64,000 nt of DNA from CAG-170 sp022779365 (GCA_022779365.1 JALFSI010000037.1:31553-95552); one strand, 5' to 3'. Shown: positions 16,725-25,252, numbered from the stretch's first letter. Program-made: numbers and translations. The notes: generated from the sequence alone by a model not told the origin.

Positions 16725-17467
16725 AAAAGGAGCGGCTTTTTCTCTCCACCATCGCGGACGACGCCGTGCAGACTGCGCGGGAATTTGGACTCGGCGTGGA
16801 GTTGGCGCAGTTCTGTCTGGCGGAGAACATGGACAAGACCCCGCCGGACGTGCAGGCGAGTCTTGACGCGGCGCTCGAAGTGCCGCGCCGGGTGCTTCAC
16901 GCGCCGTTTGCGGAGCTGTGCCCCGCCGCCATCGACCCGCTCGTGCGCGAGGTAGCGAAGCGGCGCTTTTTGCAGGCGGCGGCGCTGGCAAAGCGCTATG
17001 GCGCGGAGAAAATGGTGGTGCATTCGGGCTTCATCCCGCTCGTCTACTACCCGGAGTGGTTCGCGCCGCAGTCAGCGGCGTTCTGGCGGGAATTTCTGAA
17101 CGATGTGGACGGGCTGACGCTGTGCGTCGAAAATGTGATGGAAACGTCGCCGGACGCACTGCGGCAGGTCGCGGAGCAGGTGAACGATCCGCGCCTGCGC
17201 ATCTGTTTCGATGTGGGGCACGCATTCTGTCAGAGCGGCGAGCTTGCGCCGTGGCTGGACGCGCTCGCGCCGTACAGTTCCCATGTGCACCTGCACAACA
17301 ATCACGGCACGTTTGACGAGCATCTTGGGCTGCCGGACGGCACGCTCGATATGGCGACGGTCATCCGGCAGTTAGAGGCGCTTGCGCCGCAGGCGACGTA
17401 CACGCTGGAGGTGCGCTCCGCGCGCGCGTCGGTCGAGTGGCTTTTGAAAGAGGGACTTTTATCATGA
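16721..17467 (+). CDS. TIM-barrel sugar phosphate isomerase/epimerase family protein
   Basis: A 248-aa protein of the AP-endonuclease family 2 fold. Metal-ligand strands are visible in order: VVHSGF, LCVENVME, ICFDVGHAF, VHLHNNHG and TLEVRS. Members include xylose isomerase-like epimerases, inosose dehydratase and endonuclease IV, so the substrate cannot be named. It is coupled by ATGA overlaps to nudF upstream and cobT downstream. The cobT product alpha-ribazole phosphate is a ribose phosphate nucleoside, so a role in supplying or salvaging a ribose-linked precursor is possible but unproven. Confidence 0.75.
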   Translation: MKKERLFLSTIADDAVQTAREFGLGVELAQFCLAENMDKTPPDVQASLDAALEVPRRVLHAPFAELCPAAIDPLVREVAKRRFLQAAALAKRYGAEKMVVHSGFIPLVYYPEWFAPQSAAFWREFLNDVDGLTLCVENVMETSPDALRQVAEQVNDPRLRICFDVGHAFCQSGELAPWLDALAPYSSHVHLHNNHGTFDEHLGLPDGTLDMATVIRQLEALAPQATYTLEVRSARASVEWLLKEGLLS

Positions 17468-18558
17468 ATCGGGACGCATTTTCCGCGCGGCTCGCCGCCA
17501 TCCGACCGGCGGACGCGGCGGCGATGGATGCCGCGCGGCGGCGGCAGGCGCAGCTTGCCAAGCCGCCCGGGAGTTTGGGAAAACTGGAGGACATCTCCAT
17601 TCAGCTCGCCGGGATCACGGGTCATACTTATAATGAGATTGAAAAGACGCGCATTTACGTTCTTGCTGCCGACAACGGCGTGGTGGCGGAGGGCGTTTCT
17701 TCCGCGCCGCAGTCGGTCACGCGGCAGCAGGCGATCAATCTTACGCGCGGCGTGACGGGCGCAAGCGCCATCGCGCATCATTTTGGCGATGAGCTGGTCG
17801 TGGTGGACGTGGGCATCGCGGAGGACTACACCTGCCCGCAGATCGTAAACCGCCGCATCGCGCGCGGCACAAAAAATATTGCAAAAGAGCCTGCCATGAC
17901 CGTGCAGCAGGCGCTCACCGCGCTGGACACCGGCATGACGCTTGCCGCGCAGGCGAAGCGCGACGGCGTGCAGGCGCTGGGCGTGGGTGAGATGGGCATC
18001 GGCAACACCACCACCTCGGCGGCTGTGCTCATGGCGCTGACGGGCTGCGCGGTGGAGGACGCCGTGGGGCGCGGCGGCGGCGTGACGGAGGAAGCGTTCG
18101 CGCGCAAGCGCGCCGTTGTAGCCGGGGCGCTTGCGCGCCTGCACCCGGACGCGGGCGACGCAGTCGATGTGCTCGCCAAGGTCGGCGGCTTCGATCTTGC
18201 GGCGATGGCGGGCGTGTTCCTCGGCGCGGCGGAGAGCCGCCTGCCGGTGGTGATCGACGGATTTATCTCCGTGACAGCGGCGCTGTGCGCCGTGCGGCTG
18301 TGCCCGGCGGCGCGGGACTTTTTATTCCCGTCGCACGGCTCGTTTGAGCGCGGCTACGCCGTCGCCGCGCAGGCGCTTTCGCTCACGCCAGTGCTGACGC
18401 TGGATATGCGGCTGGGCGAGGGCAGCGGCTGCCCGCTGGGGTTTCGTGTGTTGGAGGCGGCGTGCGCCGCGATGAACGGGATGGCGACGTTTGAGGACGC
18501 GCGGATCGACGACGGCTATCTCGCGCCCATCCGCGCAAAGGACTGCTTTACGGTATGA
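17464..18558 (+). CDS. cobT: Nicotinate-nucleotide:dimethylbenzimidazole phosphoribosyltransferase
   Basis: A 364-aa enzyme that transfers ribose 5-phosphate from NaMN to the lower-ligand base, giving alpha-ribazole 5'-phosphate. Motifs are QLAKPPGSLGKLE near 30, a VLAADNGVV segment, GEMGIGNTTTSAAV with the conserved Asn-Thr-Thr, and LDMRLGEGSGCPLG carrying the catalytic Glu near the C-terminus. The full length matches Salmonella CobT (356 aa). The ATG at 17464 overlaps the previous stop and the TGA overlaps cobU. It is the first of three nucleotide-loop assembly genes here. Confidence 0.95.
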   Translation: MNRDAFSARLAAIRPADAAAMDAARRRQAQLAKPPGSLGKLEDISIQLAGITGHTYNEIEKTRIYVLAADNGVVAEGVSSAPQSVTRQQAINLTRGVTGASAIAHHFGDELVVVDVGIAEDYTCPQIVNRRIARGTKNIAKEPAMTVQQALTALDTGMTLAAQAKRDGVQALGVGEMGIGNTTTSAAVLMALTGCAVEDAVGRGGGVTEEAFARKRAVVAGALARLHPDAGDAVDVLAKVGGFDLAAMAGVFLGAAESRLPVVIDGFISVTAALCAVRLCPAARDFLFPSHGSFERGYAVAAQALSLTPVLTLDMRLGEGSGCPLGFRVLEAACAAMNGMATFEDARIDDGYLAPIRAKDCFTV

Positions 18559-19094
18559 ATGTTTTTTTATCAGGCGGCTCGAAGAGCGGCAAATCCATGC
18601 TGGCGCAGCGCATCGCGCGCGCGATGTGCCCGGGTGCGCCAAGGTATTATCTTGCCACGATGATCCCGCATGACGCGGAGGACGAAGCGCGCATCGCGCG
18701 CCACCGCGCCGAGCGTGCGGGCTGGGGCTTTGAAACGGTCGAATGCGGAACACACATCCTTGCCGCGCTGGAAAAGACCGACCCGGCTGGCGTGTTTTTG
18801 CTGGACAGCGTGACGGCGTTACTCTCCAACGAGATGTTCCGCGCGGACGGCACGATGGACGAAGACGCCGGGGCGCGGCTTGCGCGCGAGCTGACAGAGC
18901 TTGCGGAAAAAACGGGCAATTGCGTGTTCGTCTGCGACAATATCTTTGCCGACGCCGGCGCTTACGGCGAGTGGACCGAGCGCTACCGGCAGGCGCTGGG
19001 TGCGCTCGGCGCGGCGCTGTGCCGCGTGTGCGAGGCTGCGGGCGAGGTCTGCTGCGGCGTGCCGCACTGGTTCAAGGGAGGATGGGCAGAATGA
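18555..19094 (+). CDS. cobU: Adenosylcobinamide kinase / guanylyltransferase
   Basis: A 179-aa P-loop enzyme. GGSKSGKS at residues 6-13 is the CobU Walker A; RHRAERAGWGFETVE holds the His that is guanylylated in CobU; DSVTALLSNEMF and VFVCDNIFAD fit the family. It phosphorylates adenosylcobinamide and then attaches GMP, giving AdoCbi-GDP for CobS. Length matches the family (about 180 aa). It overlaps cobT and cobS by 4 nt each. A second, shorter CobU-like gene follows cobS. Confidence 0.93.
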   Translation: MNVFLSGGSKSGKSMLAQRIARAMCPGAPRYYLATMIPHDAEDEARIARHRAERAGWGFETVECGTHILAALEKTDPAGVFLLDSVTALLSNEMFRADGTMDEDAGARLARELTELAEKTGNCVFVCDNIFADAGAYGEWTERYRQALGALGAALCRVCEAAGEVCCGVPHWFKGGWAE

Positions 19095-19825
19095 AAAAGC
19101 AATGGCGCGCGCTGTGCATGGCGTGGGGGATGTTCTGCATCGTCCCATGCCCCAGCCGCCGGTGGGACGAGGCGGCGCGAAGCTGGATGATCGTCTGGTT
19201 TCCGCTCGTGGGGCTGCTGGCGGGCGGCGTATGGCGGCTGCTGGCGCTGCTGCCCAGCTCGATGCTCACGGCGGCGCTGCTGTGCGCCGCGCCGTTCGTT
19301 GTGACGGGCTTTTTGCATCTGGACGGCTATATGGACTGCTGCGACGCGATTTTATCCCGCCGGGAGCTTGCCGTGCGGCAGAAGATCCTCAAGGATTCGC
19401 ACGTCGGCGCGTTTGCCGTGATCGGGCTGGCAATTTTATTTTTGCTGCAATTCGCGGCGTTCTGTACGTTGGACATTGCGCACAGCGCATGGGCGCTGCT
19501 GCTGCTTCCTGTATGCACGCGCGCGGCGGCGGGGCTGTGTGTGAGCACGATGCGCCCCATGGCGGCAAGTCAGTACGGCGGCGATTTTGCACGCGAGAAA
19601 AAAACGCCGCAGTGCGTGTGCCTTGCGCTCTGGCTCGCGCTCGCGCTCGCGGCGGGGTGGCTTTTCTGCGGCTTGCGGGCGCTTGCGCTCGGCGCGGGAG
19701 CGCTCTGCGTGTGGCTGGCGGCGCTGTACGGCAAGTCGCAGCTCGGCGGGATGTCCGGCGACGTGTCCGGCTTTGCGCTGACGCTGGGCGAGCTGGCGGG
19801 CGTGCTGTGCCTCTGCATTTTCTAA
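19091..19825 (+). CDS. cobS: Adenosylcobinamide-GDP ribazoletransferase (cobalamin synthase)
   Basis: A 244-aa polytopic membrane protein that joins AdoCbi-GDP to alpha-ribazole(-phosphate), the last step of cobamide assembly. The family signature GFLHLDGYMDCCDA (usually HLDGxxDxxDG) and ILKDSHVGAFAV are clear. About six hydrophobic segments follow, ending with GGMSGDVSGF, the GDxxG motif near the C-terminus. The ATG at 19091 is preferred over the in-frame ATG at 19082 because the AGGGAGG lies 9 nt before the former and abuts the latter. Confidence 0.94.
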   Translation: MKKQWRALCMAWGMFCIVPCPSRRWDEAARSWMIVWFPLVGLLAGGVWRLLALLPSSMLTAALLCAAPFVVTGFLHLDGYMDCCDAILSRRELAVRQKILKDSHVGAFAVIGLAILFLLQFAAFCTLDIAHSAWALLLLPVCTRAAAGLCVSTMRPMAASQYGGDFAREKKTPQCVCLALWLALALAAGWLFCGLRALALGAGALCVWLAALYGKSQLGGMSGDVSGFALTLGELAGVLCLCIF

Positions 19826-19838
19826 AGGAGGAACGACG

Positions 19839-20204
19839 ATGATCCTGATCGTGGGCGGCGCGTACCAAAATAAGCGCGCCTTTGCCATGGCGCATTTTGC
19901 GCTTGCGCCGGAGGAGCTTTGCGACTGCACGGACGCTGTGCCCGATCCTTCCAAAAAGGCGCTGTGCCATGTGGAGCAGTATGTGTTGCGCTGCGTGCGC
20001 GAGGGGCGGGACGAGACGGCGCTGCTGAATGCGCCGCTGGATGATAAAATTCTGATTTTTGACGATATTTCTTGCGGTGTTGTGCCGCTGGACGCGCAAA
20101 CGCGCGCGTGGCGCGAACGCTCCGGGCGGCTCGCGGCGGCGCTGGCGCAGCGCGCGGACGAGGTCTGGCGTGTGTTTTTCGGACTGGGTGAGCGGATAAA
20201 ATGA
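19839..20204 (+). CDS. Short CobU-like protein with degenerate P-loop
   Basis: A 121-aa protein resembling a trimmed CobU: MILIVGGAYQNKR at the N-terminus corresponds to the CobU P-loop, but the Gly-Lys-Ser core is Asn-Lys-Arg. The guanylylated-His helix is absent. The C-terminal half (DDISCGVVPLD, then WRERSGRLAAALAQ and DEVWRVFFGLGERIK) follows the family. It has an excellent ribosome site (AAAGGAGG, 7 nt) 13 nt after cobS. It may be a regulatory or scaffolding paralogue, or bind a cobinamide intermediate without kinase activity. Catalysis seems unlikely; the exact role is unknown. Confidence 0.75.
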   Translation: MILIVGGAYQNKRAFAMAHFALAPEELCDCTDAVPDPSKKALCHVEQYVLRCVREGRDETALLNAPLDDKILIFDDISCGVVPLDAQTRAWRERSGRLAAALAQRADEVWRVFFGLGERIK

Positions 20205-20222
20205 ATCGGAAAAAGCATCCGC

Positions 20223-20251
20223 TTGCATAAAGCGCGCGAATATGATACACT
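20223..20251 (+). promoter_or_regulatory. Candidate promoter of the alpha-barrel/SLH gene
   Basis: TTGCAT (20223-20228), a 17-nt spacer and TACACT (20246-20251). The remaining leader of about 60 nt is A/T-rich and too short for a cobalamin riboswitch. Confidence 0.5.
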
Positions 20252-20310
20252 GCTGTAAATAATATAAAAATCATTTTTTGCATGGAACTTCCGAAGGGAG
20301 GCTCATATCA

Positions 20311-21864
20311 ATGAAGAAAAAACTGCTTGCCATTTTGCTGGCGGCGGGCATTTTACTCACGCTCTGCCCCGCGGCGCTTGCCGCGGAGGTCCCGGCGGAC
20401 GCGATCGCGGGCGCGCAGAAATATCTGCTGGAGTCCATGCCGCGCGGCACGTCCGGCGGCGCGGCGGATCATGTGATGTTCACGCTCGTGCGCAGCGGCG
20501 CGGCGCTCCCGGAGGGGTACGCGCTGCAATATTACGAGAGCGTGACGGCGGAGCTGGTGGAAAACGGCAGCCCCGCCGGGCGCAGACGCCCGGGCGAGCT
20601 TGCCCGCGCTGCGCTGGCGCTGCGCGCCATGGGAAAAGACCCTGCGAACGTGTGCGGGCAGAACCTTTTGACGGCGCTGGCGGATTTTGACGCGTGCGCG
20701 CAGACGGGTCTGCCGGGCGTTTTGACTGCGCTGCGCACGCTCGACTGCGCAAATTACGACATTCCCGCAGTGGACGGGGTCTCTACCCCGGCGACGCGCG
20801 AGCTGTATCTCAGCGCGATCCTCAACGCGCAGCTTCCTGACGGCGGCTGGGCGCTGCACGGCGGCAAGGCGGACGCCGCGACGACCGCGTCGGTCTTACA
20901 GGCGCTCGCACGCTACCGCGACCAGCAGCAGGTGGCGAACGCCGTCGCGCTCGGCGTGGAGCGGCTGTCGGCGCTGCAGCAGGACGACGGCGGCTATACC
21001 GTATGGTCAACGCCCTCGTCTGAGCCGACGGCGCAGGTGCTGCTTGCGCTGTGCGCGCTGGACATCGCGGTGGACGACGAACGCTTTACGAAGAACGGCG
21101 CGACCGCGCTCGACAAGCTCCTGAGCTATCGCGACGCGTCCGGCGGCTTTTTGGGATCGCTGCACCCCAGCCTCACCGCCACCTATCAGGCGCTTCAGGC
21201 GCTGTGCGCCGTGCAGCGCGCGCAGAGCGGACAGGCGGAGCTGTATGACCTGACCGACGTGACGCTCACCGCCCAGCCGGAGCTTGCCTCCGGCGTCAAG
21301 GCGGCGCAGCTTCAGAAAAACGGTGCGGTCTTTTCCGACACCGAAGCCCATGAAAACCGCGACGCCATCAACATCCTCGGCTCGTTCGGCATCATCAGCG
21401 GCGTAGGCGGCGGGCGCTTCAGCCCCGACAGCACCATGACCCGCGCGCAGTTCGCCAAGATCGTTGTATGCGCGCTGGGACTGGAGGCACAGTACCGCGG
21501 CACGTTTGCCGACGTCACCGAGAGCGCGTGGTACGCCCCCTATGTGGACACGGCGGCGGCGTATGGCATCGTGCGCGGCGTGGGCGACGGTAATTTTAAC
21601 CCCGACAGCAGCATCACCCGGCAGGAATCCGCCGTGATGCTCGCGCGCGCGGCGGCGCTGTGCGGCTTTGACACCGCCATGGAGGACACCTCCGCCGTGC
21701 CGGACACGGTGTCCGACTGGGCGGGAAGCGGCGTGGCGTTCTGCCTGAAAAATGAGATCATGACCACCGCACAGGCACAGCAGTCAGGCGTAGCCGTGCT
21801 GCGCTGCGAGGTTGCGCAGATGCTGTGTAACCTCCTGATGCAGACGGCAATTTTGAAATTTTAA
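20311..21864 (+). CDS. Secreted alpha/alpha-barrel (prenyltransferase-like) protein with S-layer homology domains
   Basis: A 517-aa exported protein. Residues 1-25 are a signal peptide ending ALAAE. About 30-310 is an alpha/alpha toroid of the terpene cyclase/prenyltransferase superfamily, with QW-like turns QLPDGGW (174-180), QQDDGGY (223-229) and ASGGFLGS. Three SLH repeats follow at about 341-388, 400-450 and a weaker one at 463-510, which would bind secondary wall polymer. The alpha domain of intrinsic factor and transcobalamin has the same toroid. The next gene encodes the transcobalamin C-terminal-like domain, and cobTUS lies upstream, so a surface cobamide-capture role is inferred. Chosen start: ATG 20311 behind AAGGGAGG. 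Confidence 0.8.
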   Translation: MKKKLLAILLAAGILLTLCPAALAAEVPADAIAGAQKYLLESMPRGTSGGAADHVMFTLVRSGAALPEGYALQYYESVTAELVENGSPAGRRRPGELARAALALRAMGKDPANVCGQNLLTALADFDACAQTGLPGVLTALRTLDCANYDIPAVDGVSTPATRELYLSAILNAQLPDGGWALHGGKADAATTASVLQALARYRDQQQVANAVALGVERLSALQQDDGGYTVWSTPSSEPTAQVLLALCALDIAVDDERFTKNGATALDKLLSYRDASGGFLGSLHPSLTATYQALQALCAVQRAQSGQAELYDLTDVTLTAQPELASGVKAAQLQKNGAVFSDTEAHENRDAINILGSFGIISGVGGGRFSPDSTMTRAQFAKIVVCALGLEAQYRGTFADVTESAWYAPYVDTAAAYGIVRGVGDGNFNPDSSITRQESAVMLARAAALCGFDTAMEDTSAVPDTVSDWAGSGVAFCLKNEIMTTAQAQQSGVAVLRCEVAQMLCNLLMQTAILKF

Positions 21865-21875
21865 GGAGAGCGATC

Positions 21876-22337
21876 ATGAAAAAACGTATTTTTGCGGCGC
21901 TTTGCGCGCTGCTGCTGATCCTGAGCCTGTCCGCGTGCGCCGCGAAAAAGACGACCTGCACGCTGACGATCGCCTGTGAAACGGCGCTGACAAGCGCCGG
22001 GCTGGACGCGGAAACGGTCGCGGCGCTGCCGTCCGATGGCTATCTGCTGCCCGCGACCGAGGTCGAATTTACCGACGGCGAGAGCGTGCTGGAGGTCCTG
22101 CGCCGCACCGCGCAGGAGCACGCTCTGACGCTGGACGTCGTGGACGGCGAATATCCGTATGTGAACGCGATCGGACCGCTCGCAGGCGGCAGCGCCGGTC
22201 CGATGGCCGGCTGGCTCGTCAGCGTGAACGGCGAATACCCGTCCGTGGGCGTCGCCGATATAAAGGTGCAGGCGGGCGACGCCATCGTCTTTTCCTACAC
22301 CTGTGACGGCGGGGCAGACCTTGGAATTGTCTGGTGA
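21876..22337 (+). CDS. DUF4430 (transcobalamin C-terminal-like) lipoprotein
   Basis: A 153-aa lipoprotein precursor: signal MKKRIFAALCALLLILSLSAC with the lipobox Cys at 21. The mature part matches DUF4430: TDGESVLEVLRRTAQEHALTLDVV, then GWLVSVNGEYPSVGVADIKVQAGDAIVFSYT. In intrinsic factor and transcobalamin this small beta domain closes over the corrin. It starts 11 nt after the alpha-barrel/SLH gene with AAGGAGAG and is followed by a strong terminator. The two genes thus encode the two halves of a transcobalamin-like fold as separate surface proteins. Ligand binding is inferred, not shown. Confidence 0.83.
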   Translation: MKKRIFAALCALLLILSLSACAAKKTTCTLTIACETALTSAGLDAETVAALPSDGYLLPATEVEFTDGESVLEVLRRTAQEHALTLDVVDGEYPYVNAIGPLAGGSAGPMAGWLVSVNGEYPSVGVADIKVQAGDAIVFSYTCDGGADLGIVW

Positions 22338-22357
22338 ACTGTTTTAGAAACTGAATC

Positions 22358-22399
22358 GCGCCGGTGTATAAGAATTTGCTCTTTACACCGGCGCTTTTT
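22358..22399 (+). terminator. Terminator after the DUF4430 gene
   Basis: GCGCCGGTGTA (22358-22368) pairs with TACACCGGCGC (22384-22394), followed by TTTTT. Confidence 0.88.
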
Positions 22400-22427
22400 G
22401 TGTTAAAATAGAGATAAACACTATACT
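22398..22427 (+). promoter_or_regulatory. lpd promoter
   Basis: A good TATACT -10 (22422-22427) with a weak TTGTGT -35 (22398-22403), spacer 18 nt, partly overlapping the T-tract of the preceding terminator. Confidence 0.5.
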
Positions 22428-22455
22428 AGGAAAGTTTGCGGGAGGAACTACATAC

Positions 22456-23829
22456 ATGGATACTTTTGATGTCGTGGTCCTGGGCGGCGGCCCGGGCGGC
22501 TATCTGTGCGCCGAACGCGCGGCGCAGGGCGGTCTGACGGCGGCGGTCGTGGAGCGGCGGGCGCTGGGCGGAACGTGCCTGAACGAGGGCTGCGTCCCCA
22601 CCAAGAGCCTTTTGTATTGCGCCAAGCAGTACGCCGCCGCGCAGCACGGCGCGGATTACGGCGTGCACGCGGAGAACGTCTCGTTTGACCACGTGGCGGT
22701 CATCGACCGCAAGAACAAGGTCGTCAAAACGCTCGTCTCCGGCGTCGGCTTCACGATGAAGTCCAACAAGGTCAAGGTCTACACTGCCGCCGCGAAGGTC
22801 CTCGGCAAGAACGCCGCGGGGCTGTTTGAGGTGGATGCAGGCGGTACGACCATCGCTGGTAAGCGCCTCGTCGTTGCCACCGGCTCGGTCGCGTCCGTCC
22901 CGCCCATTCCGGGCGTGAAGGAGGGGCTCGCCTCCGGCTTTGTGATGACGAACCGCGAGATCCTCGACCTGCGCGAAGTGCCCAAGACGCTTGTCTGCAT
23001 CGGCGGCGGCGTCATCGGTCTGGAAATGGCGTGCTATTTTGCCACCATCGGCGTGAAGGTCATCGTGATCGAAATGATGTCCAAGATCGCAGGTCCGACC
23101 GACCCCGAGATCTGCGACATCCTCATGAAGACCTACAAAAAGCTCGGCATGGAGTTCTATCTGAACGCGGGCGTCAAGAAGGTCGAAGCCGGCAGCGTCA
23201 CCTATGAGGACGCGTCGGGTCTGCACACCGTCGCGTGCGACCGCGTGCTCCTGTCCGCCGGCCGCCGCGCCAACATCGAGGGGTTGGATCTGGAAGAGAA
23301 GCTGGGCGTTGCCACCGAGCGCGGCAAGGTCCTGACTGACGAGCACCTGTGCACGAACGTCGAGGGCGTGTACGCTGTGGGCGACTGCAACGGCAAGCTC
23401 ATGCTCGCGCACACCGCCTACCGCGAGGCGGAGGTCGCCGTGAACCATATGCGCGGCATTAAGGACCACATCGACTACAGCATCACCCCCTCCGTTATCT
23501 ACACGACCCCCGAGGTCGCCTGTGTCGGCGAGACCGAGCAGAGCGCGAAGGACAAGGGTCTGGACGTGAAGGTCGTCAAAGCGCCCATGATGGCGTCGGG
23601 TCGTTTCGTCGCTGAAAACCTGAAGGGCGACGGCTTCTGCAAGCTCATCTATGATGTCAAGAAGCGCGAGCTTGTCGGCGTGCATATCATCGGCAGCTAC
23701 GCCTCCGAGATGATCTACGGCGCGGCGGCGATGGTCTACTCCAAGCTGCCCGTGCAGCATCTGAACAAGATCGTGTTCCCGCACCCCACCGTCTGCGAAG
23801 TCATCCGCGAAGCGCTGTTCATGCTGTAA
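22456..23829 (+). CDS. lpdA: Dihydrolipoyl dehydrogenase (orphan)
   Basis: A 457-aa FAD/NAD disulfide oxidoreductase. The FAD loop is GGGPGG (10-15); the redox-active pair is Cys41 and Cys46 in GTCLNEGCVPTK; the NAD site is CIGGGVIGLEMA; YAVGDCNG is the second FAD motif; and the C-terminal active-site base lies in FPHPTVCEVI. It oxidises protein-bound dihydrolipoamide to make NADH. There are no E1, E2, glycine-cleavage or lipoate genes next to it, and it has its own promoter and terminator, so it is a single-gene unit. Which lipoyl complex it serves cannot be told. A related reductase activity is possible but the Cys and His motifs fit Lpd. Confidence 0.9.
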   Translation: MDTFDVVVLGGGPGGYLCAERAAQGGLTAAVVERRALGGTCLNEGCVPTKSLLYCAKQYAAAQHGADYGVHAENVSFDHVAVIDRKNKVVKTLVSGVGFTMKSNKVKVYTAAAKVLGKNAAGLFEVDAGGTTIAGKRLVVATGSVASVPPIPGVKEGLASGFVMTNREILDLREVPKTLVCIGGGVIGLEMACYFATIGVKVIVIEMMSKIAGPTDPEICDILMKTYKKLGMEFYLNAGVKKVEAGSVTYEDASGLHTVACDRVLLSAGRRANIEGLDLEEKLGVATERGKVLTDEHLCTNVEGVYAVGDCNGKLMLAHTAYREAEVAVNHMRGIKDHIDYSITPSVIYTTPEVACVGETEQSAKDKGLDVKVVKAPMMASGRFVAENLKGDGFCKLIYDVKKRELVGVHIIGSYASEMIYGAAAMVYSKLPVQHLNKIVFPHPTVCEVIREALFML

Positions 23830-23842
23830 AAGTTACAAAAAT

Positions 23843-23873
23843 TGCCCGTTCCAAGCGGAACGGGCAGTTTTTT
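23843..23873. terminator. Bidirectional terminator, lpd / MATE
   Basis: TGCCCGTTCC (23843-23852) pairs with GGAACGGGCA (23857-23866), followed by GTTTTTT on the plus strand and ATTTTTG on the minus strand, between convergent genes. Confidence 0.9.
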
Positions 23874-25236
23874 ATGCTTCACGCGTTAGCTTATGTATCC
23901 AATGATAGCGGTTGACGCGGATGGCGTTGGGGATACATTTGAAGAACTGGTCGGCGTTGAGGCAGATCGCCACAACGATGGCGGGGGCTTTCCACACGAA
24001 CGCCGCCAGATATGACACCGGCAGCACGATGCACCAGATCGAGATGAGATCGACGATCACGGGGAACTTTGTATCGCCGCCGCCGCGCAGGATGCCCATG
24101 CTCGCGGGCATCTGGTACGACATCGTAAACACCACCGCGCATTGCAGCAGCAAAAACTGCTCCGCCAGCGCGTGTGTCGTGTCAGACAGCTTATAGAGCG
24201 ACAGCAGCGGCACGCGGATGACGAACAGGATGAGCGCCAGCGTCAGCCCCGTGGCAAGATAAATTGCCTGCATGGTGTGCGCGCTGCGGTGCAGCGCAGC
24301 GTCGTCCGCACCCGAGCCGATCTGCTTGGCGATGAGGATGCTCGACGCCGTCGCCGCGGCGACCGCGGCGACCTTGAGAAGCAAAAAGATCGTGGACGAG
24401 ATGGAATACGCCGCCACGGCGTTGTCGTTCATGTGCCCCAAAATCGCAGTCTGCAAGCAGTTGGACGCGCCCCACATCGCACCCTGGAGCACGACCGGCA
24501 GGGCGACCTTGCCGTAATCGCGGGCGAGCTCGCCGCCGCGCCGGAACAGCTCACGCAGGCGCAGGGCAAGGCGCTTGTCGTGCACGAGCACATACCAGCC
24601 GACGATCAGAAATTCCAGCACGCGCGCGGTGAGCGTGCCGATGGCAGCGCCGCGCACGCCCAGCTCCGGCGCGCCGAGGTTGCCGCCGATGAGCAGATAG
24701 TTGATGCTGCAGTTCACCACCAGCGACACGACCGACACCCGCAGCGCGAGCTGCACGTTCTCGACGCTTCGCATCGCGCCGAGCAGCACGGTGGTCACGG
24801 CGAAGAACGGGTAGGAAAAGCGCAGAATGTCCAGATACCGCACGCCCTCGGCGATCATTGCCTCGTCCTTTACGAACAGTGCCACGCACTGCCATGGCGC
24901 GATGGACGTGAGCGCGAACATCACAAGCGAAAAGATCAGCTCCAGCCGCACGCCGATGGCGGTCAGCCGCCGGATCGGCTCGGTGCGCTTCTGCCCCCAA
25001 TACTGCCCCGCCAGCACGATGAGCGCGTTGGAGACGGCAAAGGCGATCTGCTGGACGAAAAACTGGATCTGGTTGACCGCCGCCACGCCGGAGAGCGAGA
25101 TCTCGGAGTACGAGCCGATCATGACGTTGTCCGCCAGATTCACGCACAGCACGACCGCCTGCTCCAGCATCAGCGCGCCGGACAGCGCCAGAAAGCTGCG
25201 GTAAAAGGCTTTGTCCCGCACAAAAAAGTTTCGCAT
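23872..25236 (-). CDS. MATE family efflux transporter
   Basis: A 454-aa membrane protein with about 12 hydrophobic segments in two related halves. It starts MRNFFVRDKAFYRSFLALSGALMLEQ and has the MATE hallmarks LADNVMIGSYSE (around 38) and VNQIQFFVQQIAFAVSNALIVLAGQYWGQ. MATE proteins expel cationic drugs or metabolites using Na+ or H+ gradients. It lies 72 nt downstream of the xylose-isomerase-like gene on the same strand, with a terminator hairpin between. The substrate is unknown. Confidence 0.88.
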   Translation of the reverse strand: MRNFFVRDKAFYRSFLALSGALMLEQAVVLCVNLADNVMIGSYSEISLSGVAAVNQIQFFVQQIAFAVSNALIVLAGQYWGQKRTEPIRRLTAIGVRLELIFSLVMFALTSIAPWQCVALFVKDEAMIAEGVRYLDILRFSYPFFAVTTVLLGAMRSVENVQLALRVSVVSLVVNCSINYLLIGGNLGAPELGVRGAAIGTLTARVLEFLIVGWYVLVHDKRLALRLRELFRRGGELARDYGKVALPVVLQGAMWGASNCLQTAILGHMNDNAVAAYSISSTIFLLLKVAAVAAATASSILIAKQIGSGADDAALHRSAHTMQAIYLATGLTLALILFVIRVPLLSLYKLSDTTHALAEQFLLLQCAVVFTMSYQMPASMGILRGGGDTKFPVIVDLISIWCIVLPVSYLAAFVWKAPAIVVAICLNADQFFKCIPNAIRVNRYHWIHKLTREA

Positions 25237-25252
25237 GATAGATCCCTCTTTG

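Noticed and set aside
20205..20310. Cobalamin riboswitch before the alpha-barrel/SLH gene
   Set aside because: The leader after the promoter is about 60 nt, far too short, and no B12-box-like sequence was seen; the same holds for the nudF leader.
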